Notes: generated by a model from the letters alone, not told the origin. A DNA stretch of 64,000 nucleotides from Meconema thalassinum (GCA_946902985.2 OX336388.2:120257894-120321893); one strand, 5' to 3'. Counted from the stretch's first letter, positions 11,798 to 21,948 are shown. Made by a program: numbers and translations.

Positions 11798-12186
11798 TAT
11801 TCCTTTTGTTTCATTTTCCCATGTATTCAGGGCAGGACCGATGAGAAGGAGAGGCAAGTGGGGCTGTAGCCCCGGGGCCCGGATTTTCTGAGGGGCCCGA
11901 GGTGGTAAAAAGGACTTAGAATGGGCAACTTTATTTAATGTAATGTCTAAATTATTATGAAATTTTCTTACTGTACATGATTCTGTTCGATGTAAATACA
12001 GCCAGGGAATAGTATCCCAAACATTACAAAGAAAACATAATTAATTTTATAAATAACCATTGCGCTTTTTGTTTTTCTTCCGGGGAAATGGAAAAGTTGC
12101 CAGGGTTGTCCATTGAATTTATAAAATGCTAAAGCTCAAGAGCTCTTTGTGGAGCATAACATTTCTAATTCAATCTCAGAACAAAC

Positions 12187-12860
12187 CAGGGGCGTATATA
12201 GAAAAAAAAAATAGGTGGGGGCTGACTATCCTGGAAAATTGTGAGTATTCTCAGGGGATTGTCACCGCAAAATACCCAGCAATATTAACCAATACCTTAG
12301 AGCATATAACTTAGTGTAATTATTTTAGATAAGATTCAAAGTCTATATAGCCTACAATTATTACTGGAATACAAAAAAAGTTGTAAAATACAACACAACA
12401 CACAAATACAATTTTATACTTAATGAACTTTCTATTATGATCTATGGAGTATAAATGGCAAATATCTAAATAGTTGTCAATTTACTAAGCAGAAAGGTAA
12501 ACAGTTTTTTTACATGCATTTCTCAAAAGTACCGTAAGTTACTGTGGAATTCACAGCTTTACCTCACAAGGCTGAGTACACCCCGTTCCAGCCCTCAGAC
12601 TAGAATTAAAATTTCTTGGCTGAGCCGGGAATCGAATTCGGATCTCCGGGACGGCAGCGAAGAATGCTACCCACTACACCACCAGTTAGTATAATTTCAA
12701 TTTTAATATTGTTTATAACTTAGCCGATAAGTTAAGATTACGGTACAACCAAGTTTACAATTATTTTATGCTCTTACCAAAGCAACACTTTCTTAATTTT
12801 ATTGGCTTTTTTCGGGGGGGGGCTGGAGCCCCCTCAACACCCCCCTTATATACGCCCCTG
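12187..12860. mobile_element. hAT-type MITE with 8-bp target duplication
   Basis: The ends are inverted: CAGGGGCGTATATA at 12187 and TATATACGCCCCTG ending at 12860, the CAG-starting termini typical of hAT elements. The flanking octamers are GAACAAAC (12179-12186) and GAACAAAA (12861-12868), a 7/8 match and the right length for hAT. The interior has no transposase and a C/G homopolymer-rich right side, so it is non-autonomous. A SINE is nested inside at 12548-12690. Confidence 0.85.
12548..12690 (-). repeat. tRNA-derived SINE nested in the hAT MITE
   Basis: On the minus strand: A-box-like GGTGTAGTGGGTAGC, B-box-like ATTCGATTCCCGG and then the body start GGCTCAGCCAAGAAATTTTA that is also seen after the tRNA heads at 22240 and 34110. 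It interrupts the MITE, so it is younger. Confidence 0.7.
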
Positions 12861-13111
12861 GAACAAAATGACTCTTTGCTACGTACATTTTTGAAAAAAA
12901 TCGTGCACAGTGATGGATCTTGAGTAAGTGAACAACAGATGAGAGAGAACGAAGTGGAGAGTGGCAGAATAAGAGAAAAATAATAATAATCAGTGAGTCA
13001 AGATTTGTATTTATTGTTATTTTCTTCTTTCTCAGTTTGAATAAAAATGGAAGGGCCCGGAAGATCTTGTCCTAGGGCCCGTGATAGCTCTCTACGAGCC
13101 TGGTTCAGGAT

Positions 13112-13400
13112 TGTGGGGGCGGTGTGTTGCCAGCCCACACGGCACTGGCGCGGGATGGGAGACTAGACGTCAGATAGGCCCGCCAGCGGCAATGTGGACA
13201 ACTAGGCAACAGCCCTGTCCAGTATTGTAAACTATCTAATTTTGATGTCTTTGTTTTTCCTCTGTTTTATTACGGTATTCTTAGTTAGAATTATTACGGC
13301 GGCGTTCTGGCTCTTGGTCAGGCTTGATTAATAAAACAATCAAAACAATTCTGTGCATCTGTGGAATGATTCACTCCTATATACAGTAAGATTTACAGTC
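13112..13400. other. unassigned GC-richer block, possible solo LTR
   Basis: The block starts TGTGGGGGCGGTGTG, contains an AATAAA signal near 13330 and ends close to TATATACA, which resembles a long terminal repeat. I see no matching target-site duplication and no second LTR, so this remains weak. Confidence 0.2.
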
Positions 13401-13429
13401 CATACCATACGCATTTATCGTGTCCTGGT

Positions 13430-13680
13430 AACTTTTTCGAGGACGATATTGAACAATAACGGAGATAATCAGTCTCCTTGTCGAAGTCCTGTGTTAACGG
13501 GAATGGGGTCAGAAAGTTTACCTTGAAATTAAGCTTTTGAAATTGTATCTAATTAAGTCTATTGTTTTCCTGTCAACTTTGAATTCTTCTAGAATATTGA
13601 AAAATGATTGTCGGTCTGCTAAGTCATAAGATTTTCTGAAGTTGACAAAAGTCAGCACTGTTTGCCTGATTTTACGGATT
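13430..13680 (-). pseudogene. LINE reverse transcriptase fragment (fingers/palm part)
   Basis: The minus strand encodes, across in-frame stops, a palm segment FVNFRKSYDLADRQSFF and an LRQGD...LSPLLFNIVLEK box. These are conserved blocks just ahead of the catalytic box that survives at 7782-8003. Two stops interrupt it (near 13522 and 13465). The fragment directly abuts the SINE that received the mariner. Confidence 0.65.
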
Positions 13681-13689
13681 TGCAAATGA

Positions 13690-13805
13690 CCCTGTGTATT
13701 TTTGGGTGTGTGATAACCTGCGTTATTGTGATGGCCGTACTAATGTATTTCTAAATTGGGGGGGGGATAGAATGGGGAAGGAGACGGCCGTGGCCTTAAG
13801 TTATA
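13690..13805 (-). repeat. SINE, 3' portion (split by mariner)
   Basis: The sequence from 13690 to the mariner insertion (GGTGTGTGATAACCTGCGTT, then a G-run and GGCCGTGGCCTTAAGTTA) matches the distal half of the SINE at 58965-59300. It continues at 15128 on the other side of the mariner. Confidence 0.75.
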
Positions 13806-15127
13806 AGGTGCGTTCAAAAAGTAACGAGCCGGAGGCATAATTACAGAAACCAGAACCTGTATGTTAAAAGCATTGGCCCTGGCTGTTGAGGCACTTGTCC
13901 CACTGTGACACGAGGCGGTGAATGGCTGTCTCATAAAATTCTCTGGTCTGCGATGTGAAACAGTTCCGCACGTACAGCTGGACGTCGACATCCGAGCTGA
14001 ATCGTTGGCCTCGCAGAGCCCATTTCAGGGGACCAAACATGGCGTAATCACAGGGAGAGAGGTCGGGGCTGTATGGAGGGTGGCCGAGAACCTCCCATTT
14101 GAATTTCTGCAGGCGTGCCGCGCCTGTGTTGGCCGTATGACGTCGTGCATTGTCGTGGAGCAGAATGACCCCACGGGTGAGATTGCCTGGTCGTTGGTTG
14201 TTTTGTTTTTTTTTTTTTTGATCGCTTGGCGAAGGGTGGTCGAGGTTTGCGAGTAACGCTGGGCATTCACTGTTGTCCCGTGCGGCATGAAGTGTATCAG
14301 AAGGGGGCCATCTAGGTCAAAGAAGAACGTCAGCATTACCTTTCCTGCACTCGTGAGGATGGCCTTGCCTTTTTTGGGTGGTGGTGACCCTGGATGCTTC
14401 CACTGGAGGCTTTGTCGTTTGGATTCTGGTTCGAAGTGATGACACCATGACTCATCTCCAGCCACCACTCGTGCAAGGAACCCATTCCCTTCCCACGCAT
14501 AGCGCTGCAGATGACCACGACAGTGGGCCATTCGACATACTTCTTGGTGTGGTTGAAGACTGTGGGGCACCCATTGGGCACACACTTTGCGCAAGTGCAG
14601 TCGTTCCTTCATGATGGTGTGCACACTTCCGACGCTCAATCCGATCACGGCGGCTATGGCGTTCACTGTCACTCGGCGGTCCTGGGTAATGAGTGCATCA
14701 ACCAGCTGGACGTTGTCATCGGTAATACAGGGGTGCCCCAGACCGGGCATCATCGGCTAACGACACCCGTCCTTCCCTGAAGCGCTTGTGCCACGCCTTG
14801 ACCCTTGCAAGGGACATGCAGTGTTCGCCGTACACTTGTGAAATTCGGCGATGAATGTCCGCTGTCAGAAACCGAACAACACCTCTATGCTCTTCGTTTG
14901 ACGCCTCAATGTCACTGTTTGCAATGCGACTGACAGCGTTGGACGATTGATGCATGCTGCTGCTCGCTTTGTATCGTCACGTGACGTGCACGCGTGCCCT
15001 CTAGCAACGGGCTGTGACCTTCCACGCTCTGGTCGGAACCACACCTCGTTACACACGCCACGATTAGCCGATGTCGTCACCGGTTTGCGCAATCCAGCCT
15101 CCGGCTCGTTACTTTTTGAACGCACCT
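13806..15127 (-). mobile_element. mariner transposon, 1322 bp, 31-bp inverted repeats, TA duplication
   Basis: The termini are identical inverted repeats for 31 bp (AGGTGCGTTCAAAAAGTAAC and its complement), flanked by TA on both sides (13804-13805 and 15128-15129). The length is that of a complete mariner (~1.3 kb). The insertion splits a SINE, whose halves join cleanly when the mariner and one target copy are removed. The inverted repeats are unmutated although the transposase is broken, so the copy may still be mobilised in trans. Confidence 0.93.
13864..14955 (-). pseudogene. mariner transposase (DD34D), frameshifted
   Basis: The N-terminal helix-turn-helix DNA-binding part reads from ATG 14955 (VKAWHKRFREGR, DDARSG). 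The frame then shifts near 14735, just before the TDDNVQLVDAL linker. The catalytic core shows AGDESWCHHFEP (first Asp), LLHDNA at about 14155 (second Asp) and YSPDLSPCDYAMF at about 14070 (third Asp, the 34-residue spacing of mariner). A second shift lies at the 14-base T run at 14206-14219, within a Lys-rich linker. The original stop is TAA at 13864-13866, giving about 360 codons against ~345 for the family. Transposase would bind the 31-bp ends and integrate at TA. Confidence 0.9.
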
Positions 15128-15260
15128 TATAGAACCATCCCAGCATTTGTCTGGAGTAGAAGTGTGGGGGTAAACCAAGGAAAACCATTTCCAGGATGGC
15201 AGAGGTGGAAATCGAACCCAATTTTCCCCTTTTTAGGTCATTTTGCTTGTTTTTTTTTTT
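15128..15260 (-). repeat. SINE, 5' portion (split by mariner)
   Basis: Continuation of the SINE interrupted at 13806: GAACCATCCCAGCATTTGTC, GGAAAACCATTTCCAGGATG and a degraded pol III head ending in a T run at 15250-15268. The same blocks appear, inverted, at 22345-22420 and 34205-34260. Confidence 0.7.
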
Positions 15261-15880
15261 TTTTTTTCTTAAACCCTAGTCATAATAGACCATTACATCG
15301 GCAGTTGCTTCAAGATGTAGTGGAGTTTGTCACGTTGGTAGCCTATGTTGAGGAAGGGACTAGGGAGCATAGACGTGCTGATATGCAGCATAATATGGTG
15401 AATCCCCAGCTTTTCCAGTTTGACCCCCTCAGTGACTTCGGAACCGGTATGATGCCAGTGGTTGAGATAGCAATAATAATCTTATTACAGTATACAATAC
15501 GCTAAGGTGTATGTTTCACAAAACTCAAGCTCCTAAACCAGAGGGAGTTAGAAGGTGTGGTTTGTACCAAAATCTTACAAATCGTCTCAATAGTAGGCTA
15601 CAGGAAAAATCTTGCATTTCAAGTTAGTTAGTTAGTTATTGTTGTTTTAAGGGGCGGAACAACGAGGTCATCTGCCCCTCATAACACAGATTAAAGAATA
15701 CAAATTTTGAATTGAATTTAAAATTTTGAGGTGGACATCTAAATTTAAAAAGACCAAAAATTAATATAAAAAACAATTAAATAAAAATAAAAATTATAAA
15801 AATAAACAAAAAATACGGAAAAAACAAAACATTATCATTCAAAAACGAACAAGTCGTTGAGTCAATGTTCACTGGAAAAT

Positions 15881-18800
15881 TTAGATTGCTGGCCCTAACC
15901 CACTCTCACTTATAAAGCGGATAACGCGATCAGCAGCCATCGCGTCATTGGCTAATATAAGTTTCAGTGTCGTCTGCAAACCAAGGTTTCTTCGTAAGTC
16001 AGCAAGATCCACACACTCGGTAAAAATGTGGGCCACGGTGAATACGGCTCCACAGGTACAAAGTGGGGGGTCTTCCCTTCTCATTAGGTACGAGTGGGTG
16101 GATCTTGTATGACCTATCCTTAGCCTACACAAAATGACGGACTCTCTCCGGGCCCGGAAGGAGCTCCGCCACACGCGAGTTGTTCCCTTGATCGCTCTCA
16201 GTTTACTGGGCAGTGGATCAGCTAGCCACTGACTCTCCCAAAAAGCCAGAACTTGTAGGCGTAACTGAGAGCGAATATCTCTAGCGGGTACCTCCATTGG
16301 TCGAGGTGGTAGTGATACCGCCTCTTTTGCAGCTTGATCTGCTAACTCATTTCCCACAATTCCCATGTGGCTTGGAAGCCACAGAAAGGTGATTCGAGTG
16401 TCAGCGTGGCACAGCACGGCTAGTAGGTCGTGGATTCGCTGCACTAGGGGGTGTTGCGGGAAACATGTAGCAATTGACTGCAACGAACTCAAAGAGTCGG
16501 TACACACGAGAAAGTGGATTCGTGCATCCTGTAGTGCAAACTGCAGAGCTTCATAGATGGCAACGAGCTCCGCAGTAAACACACTACAGGCCTCAGGCAA
16601 AGAGATCTTGGTATTTGCACCATCAATAACGTAAGCACAATCCACTTTCTCGACCACCTTCGAACCATCCGTGTATAGAATGCCAGCGTCCGGAAATTGG
16701 TGAACTATGCTGTGGAACTGCCTCCGATAAACGGAGGCATCCGTGTTCACCTTAGGACCTCGGTGCAGATCTAACCGAATTTCCGGACGCGGGACTTGCC
16801 ACGGAGGCACCTCGCTAGATGTCCGGATCATACAGGGACCTACAGCCACTCCTATTTCAGTACACGAGCTATCAAGTCTAATACCAACCGGCCGAGTGGC
16901 ACGAGGCCGGTTGGCGTAACCCTGGTGGTTTTGGGTACCGAAGAGAGCTTGATAGGTCGGGTGATGCGGCATTTGACGCACATTGGCAGCATATGCTAAA
17001 AGCATATGTTGGCGTCTATAATTTAAAGGTGGAACACCCGATTCGGCGAGTAGGCTGGGTATCGGGCTGGTCCGGAAGGCACCGGTAGCCAGCCTAACGC
17101 CACTATGGTGGATACTGTCCAGCATTTGCAAGGTTGCCGGCCTTGCTGAACCGTATGCCGCAGAACCATAGTCTAGCCGGGACAGGACGAGGGCTTGGTA
17201 GAACCGTAGCAGCACCGCACGGTCAGCCCCCCACGTAGTGCCACTAAGAAACCTGAGCATGTTCAGTTTCCTGAGACATGTCATTTTCAATTGCCGTATA
17301 TGGTGCTGCCACGTTAACTTGCTGTCAAAATGGAGCCCCAGGAAGCGATAAGTGTCAACCAACGGCAACGCAGCATCCCTGAGATGTAGTTCAGGGTGTA
17401 AATGTAGCCTCCGGAGCCGACAAAAATGGACGACGGAGGTTTTCGCTGCTGAAAAACGAAAACCCCGGTCGTGAGCCCACCTGTCGACCCGGTTGATAGC
17501 TAGCTGCAATTGCCGTTCCACGACTGCCATACTTCCAGAGCTGTAATGCAGAGCTAAATCGTCTACATACAGCGATGGAACTACCGCGGACCCGGCGGCG
17601 GCAACAATGCCATTAATGGCAATCGCGAACAAGGTGACACTCAGCACTGAACCCTGAGGAACTCCATTTTCTTGGGTATAGTATTGCGACAATGTCCTAC
17701 CGACCCTTACACGGAAGAGTCGGACGGACATGAAATTCGCAATGAAAGTCGGTAAGTTACCACGGAGTCCCCACTTGTGAAGGGTGGAAAGGATCTCGTA
17801 GCGCCATGTGGTGTCGTAGGCTTTCTCGAGGTCAAAGAAGACCGTGACTAGGTGCTGCTTTCGGGAAAAAGCCCCCTGTATGGCGCTCTCAAGTCGCACC
17901 AGATGGTCAGTGGTGGACCTATGAGAGCGAAATCCACACTGGTACTCAGACAGGAGACCTTTATCCTCCAAGAACCACACCAGTCGATGGTTCACCATCT
18001 TTTCGAGCAGCTTACATAGGCCATTTGTCAAACAAATGGGCCTATAGCTGCTTACAAACTTGGGATCCTTTCCAGCCTTAGGAATCGGTATCACGATCCC
18101 CTCTCGCCATTGAGATGGAAACTCCCCTTCAATCCATATACGATTGAAGAGGATCAACAGTTTTTTAATACTGGATTCGCACAGATGTTTTAACATTTGA
18201 TTATGTATGTTATCCAGTCCAGGAGCCGTATCCCTGCACAGTGCAAGCGCACTGCGCAGTTCCCATTCAGAGAATGGTACATTATAGGACTCCGAAGCAG
18301 CAGTGGCAAAGGACAAGGGGTGAGTCTCTGCCTCCCGCTTCAGAGTCAGAAATGTAGGATCGTAACTCCCGGAGCAGGATACATCGGAGAAGTGCGAGCC
18401 AATGCTGTTGGCAATGGCGAGATGGTCCGTGATGATGTCTCCATTGATGGACACTCCGGGTATCGACAGTGATGTCGGGAGTCCGGAGATCCGACGAAGC
18501 TTAGTCCACACTTGAGATGAAGGAGTATGCGCCGTCATGGACGACACATACTTTTCCCAGGTCGTTTTCTTGCTCTCCCGAATCAGATATCGGGCTCTAG
18601 CACGCATCCTTCTGAAGGTGATAAGGTTGGCCATAGTGTTTTGCCTCCGATAGCATTTGAAAGCACGTCGACGATCTTTAATGGCTGCTGCAATCTCGGC
18701 TGTCCACCAAGGGACAAGCTTCCGGCGTGAGTTGCCGGACGAGGAAGGTATTGTTTCCTCAGCAGCAGCCAAAATACCATTCGTTATGTGAATGGTATGA

Positions 18801-19555
18801 TCGTCGACACTCTCAAAGGTATCTTCGGCAAACACCGCACGTGCCGTGAAAGTTGGCCAATCAGCCCGACGGAGAAGCCATCGACTTGGTAACTCGATGG
18901 CTCTCTGGTTCGGAAGAGTAACGATAATTGGAAAATGGTCACTATTACAAAGGTCATCGTGTACACCCCACTGTAGCAGGGGAACCAGCGCACGACTGCA
19001 CAGGGTAATATCGATACTTGAATAAGTACCGTGTGCAATAGAGAAGTGCGTAGGCTCCCCTGTGTTCAACAGACCCAGGTCCAGCCGCCTGATCAGCCTC
19101 TCAAAATCTCTCCCTTTACCGCTAGTGGTAGCGGAGCCCCAGATGGTGTTGTGGGCATTAACATCTCCCAGAAGGAGGAAAGGAGGGGGGAGCTGAGAGA
19201 CTAGATCCACCAGCTGGTCGTAATCCGGCTGAGAATCAGGCGGGATGTACACGTTACATACTGTTGCCATTACTGGCAACGAAGTACGAACTGCAACTGC
19301 CTCTAGCTGAGTACGCAACGGCACCTCTTCACTAAAGAGGCTAGAGTGGACGAGAGTGCAGACGCCACCAGCGGCCACAGCTCCGTCCACCCGGTCTCTA
19401 GAGAAGAGTTTGAAGTGACGCATTGTTGTCTCATGTCCAGGACGAAACCTGGATTCCTGAAGACAGACAATGGTTGCCGAAAACGAAGATATTAATTGTC
19501 GTAACTCAGCGAGATGAACAGAATAGCTATTACAGTTCCATTGTAATAGTGCCAT
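15881..19555 (-). CDS. LINE ORF2: AP endonuclease, reverse transcriptase, RNase H
   Basis: A 1224-residue polyprotein. Residues 1-225 form an APE-type endonuclease (LQWNCNS, CLQESR, GDVNAHNTIWG, SDHFPI). The reverse transcriptase spans about 430-720, with IPIPKAGKD, FFDLEKAYDTTW, GVPQGSVLS and LYVDDLALH (catalytic YVDD near 662). An RNase H domain at about 955-1075 has YTDGSK, ELVAIYEAL, CTDSLSSL and WLPSHMGIVGNELAD, so all four acidic positions and the His are present. A Cys-rich tail (CTCGAVFTVAHIFTEC, about 1180) follows. The RNase H places it in the I group rather than jockey. It would nick the target and prime cDNA on the element RNA. It starts 28 bp after the ORF1 stop, so translation is probably by reinitiation. 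No lesion is seen. Confidence 0.95.
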   Translation of the reverse strand: MALLQWNCNSYSVHLAELRQLISSFSATIVCLQESRFRPGHETTMRHFKLFSRDRVDGAVAAGGVCTLVHSSLFSEEVPLRTQLEAVAVRTSLPVMATVCNVYIPPDSQPDYDQLVDLVSQLPPPFLLLGDVNAHNTIWGSATTSGKGRDFERLIRRLDLGLLNTGEPTHFSIAHGTYSSIDITLCSRALVPLLQWGVHDDLCNSDHFPIIVTLPNQRAIELPSRWLLRRADWPTFTARAVFAEDTFESVDDHTIHITNGILAAAEETIPSSSGNSRRKLVPWWTAEIAAAIKDRRRAFKCYRRQNTMANLITFRRMRARARYLIRESKKTTWEKYVSSMTAHTPSSQVWTKLRRISGLPTSLSIPGVSINGDIITDHLAIANSIGSHFSDVSCSGSYDPTFLTLKREAETHPLSFATAASESYNVPFSEWELRSALALCRDTAPGLDNIHNQMLKHLCESSIKKLLILFNRIWIEGEFPSQWREGIVIPIPKAGKDPKFVSSYRPICLTNGLCKLLEKMVNHRLVWFLEDKGLLSEYQCGFRSHRSTTDHLVRLESAIQGAFSRKQHLVTVFFDLEKAYDTTWRYEILSTLHKWGLRGNLPTFIANFMSVRLFRVRVGRTLSQYYTQENGVPQGSVLSVTLFAIAINGIVAAAGSAVVPSLYVDDLALHYSSGSMAVVERQLQLAINRVDRWAHDRGFRFSAAKTSVVHFCRLRRLHLHPELHLRDAALPLVDTYRFLGLHFDSKLTWQHHIRQLKMTCLRKLNMLRFLSGTTWGADRAVLLRFYQALVLSRLDYGSAAYGSARPATLQMLDSIHHSGVRLATGAFRTSPIPSLLAESGVPPLNYRRQHMLLAYAANVRQMPHHPTYQALFGTQNHQGYANRPRATRPVGIRLDSSCTEIGVAVGPCMIRTSSEVPPWQVPRPEIRLDLHRGPKVNTDASVYRRQFHSIVHQFPDAGILYTDGSKVVEKVDCAYVIDGANTKISLPEACSVFTAELVAIYEALQFALQDARIHFLVCTDSLSSLQSIATCFPQHPLVQRIHDLLAVLCHADTRITFLWLPSHMGIVGNELADQAAKEAVSLPPRPMEVPARDIRSQLRLQVLAFWESQWLADPLPSKLRAIKGTTRVWRSSFRARRESVILCRLRIGHTRSTHSYLMRREDPPLCTCGAVFTVAHIFTECVDLADLRRNLGLQTTLKLILANDAMAADRVIRFISESGLGPAI

Positions 19556-19583
19556 GGTGTGGACTTAAGTAGAAGTGGGTCTT

Positions 19584-21539
19584 CTACTTATGCTTGACCG
19601 TTTGCCACCCTTCCCCATCTCTAGTTGGAGATGATGGGGCAGGAGAGCACACCTCAATCTCCACATCTCCTTCCGAAGACGAAGAAAATGGAGCGGGTGC
19701 TCTCTTTGGTTGCGCGCGGTCGTCGTCGGACCTCACGAGTCTCGCTCTTGGAGAAGAGCGAGAGCGGTGTCTAGGGACTTTCTCCCTGTCCGAAGACGGG
19801 GTACTTGTCCCCGACACGCCCCGAGCATGCTTCTTTCTTGACCGACGCAGACGTCTATTCGGGGAAGTAGGTGGTCCCTTCCCCACAGACGTCAGGTCCT
19901 TGCAAAACGAGGCCGCTCCAGCTGGCACCGCTCCTTTGGTGATGGTAGGAGCGGAATGGCCAGCAGATGGCTGAGCTGCCTTGTATGCAGGAGAGGAAGA
20001 GAAACGGCGCTGAACCGCCCCTCTCTTCTCCGCCGGTGACTTATTTTTCCTATAGGGGAGTTCCTCCACTCTAATGGGTTTGGCTTCTGCGGGCATCACT
20101 CCCTTGATGGTCGAGGGAGCGGAAGGCCCAGCAGATGAAGGAGCCATCCCATCAGCCGGAGGTCGAGAGAGACGGCGCCGCACCGTCTCCTTCTCCACTA
20201 TCTTTGTCTTATCAGGTGGGCTGGATGACGATCCAGCCCCGGTCGCAGAAGTCTTCTTTGCCTCGTTGGCAGGGGAAGACTTCTTCTCCGACCGTTTCGG
20301 AGAGGAAGATGACTTCTTCTCCGATTGCGCCGGTTTAGATGGTATAACCGGCGCCTTTTTCACAATGGCCGAAGAAGGTTGTGTAACCTTCTTCGGGCTG
20401 ACAGGTCTCGCTTGGACAGCGAGGGGAGACTTTATGATCTCAGAGTAGTTCGTCGTCGAGGGTACAGCACGGGGAACGAAAGTGGCAGGGGTGATAGGTG
20501 GCGTCACCTTAGCCGCGAAAGATACCGAAAATTCGGGTGCAGTCATATCACGGTATCTCTTTCGAGCGTCGTGATATGAAAGCCGATCCAATGTTCTGAT
20601 TTCTTGTATCTTTGCATCCTTGCAGAACTCAGGGCACTGCTTCGACCGCGGAGAGTGACTTCCTTGGCAGTTAGGACACGTCGGGGGAGGCGTACACCCC
20701 ACACCGTCATGTGTCCCCTTGCCACACTCTCTACACACCGCCTTGGCAGTGCACCTGGCAGAAACATGACCGAATTTCTGGCAATTGTAGCAGCGCATAG
20801 GTGGAGGGATGTACGGTCTAACGTCGCAATGGTACGACGTGACCTTCACCTGCCTAGGGACTACATCACCCTCAAAATGGAGAATGAAAGCGCCAGTATC
20901 GACGCTATCATTTCCAATTTTCCGGGTGATGCGCCTAATCCTGGTGACGCCTCGCTTCCCCAGATCCCGCATCAATTCCGCGTCGCTGTTTAAAATGAGG
21001 TCGCGATGGAATATAACTCCACGGACCTCATTCAGCGTATCGTGCTTCTCAACCTTAACGGGAATTTCGCCGAAATGCGTGCATTCCAGCAACGCTTCGG
21101 TTTGCTGCCGGTCAACGGTATGCAGCAGGAGCTGCCCGTTCCGGAGCTTGGAAATCCCGTTAAGGTCGCGATATTTCCCCTCGATTTCCTCTGAAAATAG
21201 GATCGATTTTACCTGTTTAAAATCTCCCCCGTCTGTCCTGGTAGCTACCAGGTAGCGAGGAGACCTGTCAACAGGGAACTTCTTATTTAATGCCTCATCC
21301 CAAGGCGTATACACCTTGGGATTCGGTCTACACTCCAGAGACGGCTTTTTAAGGGTGCCACCCTGTACAGGTGTCCGTGATGGTTTACTACGCATCCCGG
21401 ACGAAATCCTCCCCGAATACTGCCCACTCCGAACGGGGGCTATCACTGTGGGCGCCACCCAGCCTAGGCAATACCTACCTGGCATAGCAGATATTGCCCG
21501 GGGTCCCAGTGCCTCGAACAGGCACTTCCCCCTCGGCAT
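19584..21539 (-). CDS. LINE ORF1: nucleic-acid-binding gag-like protein with CCHC knuckles
   Basis: 651 residues. An N-terminal ~90 residues may partly be leader. Residues ~90-235 look like the RRM-type fold of insect LINE ORF1 proteins (YLVATRTDGGDFKQVKSILF). Three CCHC/CCHC-like knuckles sit at 249-303 (CYNCQKFGHVSARC, CRECGKGTHDGVGC, CPNCQGSHSPRSKQC). The C-terminal half is Ser/Lys/Pro-rich and contains a duplicated block (SAGPSAPSTIKG and SAGHSAPTITKG, both preceded by an Arg-rich RRxSSxPA-like stretch). Such proteins coat the element RNA and form the RNP with ORF2. The start at 21539 is the first ATG of the frame; internal ATGs at residues 19 or 49 are possible alternatives. Confidence 0.9.
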   Translation of the reverse strand: MPRGKCLFEALGPRAISAMPGRYCLGWVAPTVIAPVRSGQYSGRISSGMRSKPSRTPVQGGTLKKPSLECRPNPKVYTPWDEALNKKFPVDRSPRYLVATRTDGGDFKQVKSILFSEEIEGKYRDLNGISKLRNGQLLLHTVDRQQTEALLECTHFGEIPVKVEKHDTLNEVRGVIFHRDLILNSDAELMRDLGKRGVTRIRRITRKIGNDSVDTGAFILHFEGDVVPRQVKVTSYHCDVRPYIPPPMRCYNCQKFGHVSARCTAKAVCRECGKGTHDGVGCTPPPTCPNCQGSHSPRSKQCPEFCKDAKIQEIRTLDRLSYHDARKRYRDMTAPEFSVSFAAKVTPPITPATFVPRAVPSTTNYSEIIKSPLAVQARPVSPKKVTQPSSAIVKKAPVIPSKPAQSEKKSSSSPKRSEKKSSPANEAKKTSATGAGSSSSPPDKTKIVEKETVRRRLSRPPADGMAPSSAGPSAPSTIKGVMPAEAKPIRVEELPYRKNKSPAEKRGAVQRRFSSSPAYKAAQPSAGHSAPTITKGAVPAGAASFCKDLTSVGKGPPTSPNRRLRRSRKKHARGVSGTSTPSSDREKVPRHRSRSSPRARLVRSDDDRAQPKRAPAPFSSSSEGDVEIEVCSPAPSSPTRDGEGWQTVKHK

Positions 21540-21769
21540 GCACAGGATTTATTCAGCTCCAGTATTCGGCCATGCAGGGACCTTCGTTGTAAGGCGGATA
21601 CTACTGTAGGGTACATGGCGCACCCACCTGACGGGATGGGGCATACCGTCTAGGCTTTCTGGCCAGATGGCCAAGCTGGTGGCCCTTCCCCTAACAACAC
21701 GCATGTTTATTTCTATTGGTCAAACCAGAGCTGGGACCAGAAAACCAAAATTGACCTTTATAAGGCCCC

Positions 21770-21948
21770 CTCTAAGTCGCCTTTTACGACAGGCAGGGGA
21801 TACCGTGGATGAATTCTGCCCTCCCCATCCACAGGGGGTCTGAACAAATCAAAACTGGCAAGTTATTCGGCCATGTCGGCCCTATTAGTCGCCTCCTACG
21901 ACAGGCAGGGCATACCGTGGGTGTATTCTAACCCGCACCCACACGGGG
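21770..21948 (-). repeat. duplicated 5' module of the I-clade LINE
   Basis: Two copies of the same ~60-bp block, GTCGCCTTTTACGACAGGCA (21777) and GTCGCCTCCTACGACAGGCA (21888), each followed by a GATACCGTGG/CATACCGTGG block and a CCCACAC/G-rich end, lie in tandem ~111 bp apart at the 5' end of the element. Duplicated 5' UTR monomers act as promoters in several LINE families; that role here is inferred. Confidence 0.7.

Larger units (their letters stand above)
15621..21948 (-). mobile_element. full-length I-clade LINE (non-LTR retrotransposon), both ORFs open
   Basis: Perfect 13-bp direct repeats AATCTTGCATTTC flank the element (15608-15620 and 21949-21961). Read on the minus strand it has a ~410-bp 5' UTR, ORF1, ORF2 and a ~260-bp AT-rich 3' UTR, and ends in a short (TAAC)n tail at 15621-15640, as in I-clade elements. 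Complete length, intact ORFs and an unmutated duplication indicate a recent insertion. A 3'-truncated relative lies at 30815-31055 on the plus strand. Confidence 0.95.

Noticed and set aside
11840..13110. Larger transposon bounded by GGGCCCGG-rich blocks at 11870 and 13065
   Set aside because: The blocks look related but I could not define inverted ends or a target duplication.
13112..13400. Solo LTR
   Set aside because: TG...CA-like ends and AATAAA are present, but no 4-6-bp duplication; kept only as a weak note.
18197..21609. Plus-strand ORFs of 67-148 codons across the LINE
   Set aside because: They are antisense shadows of the intact ORF1 and ORF2.
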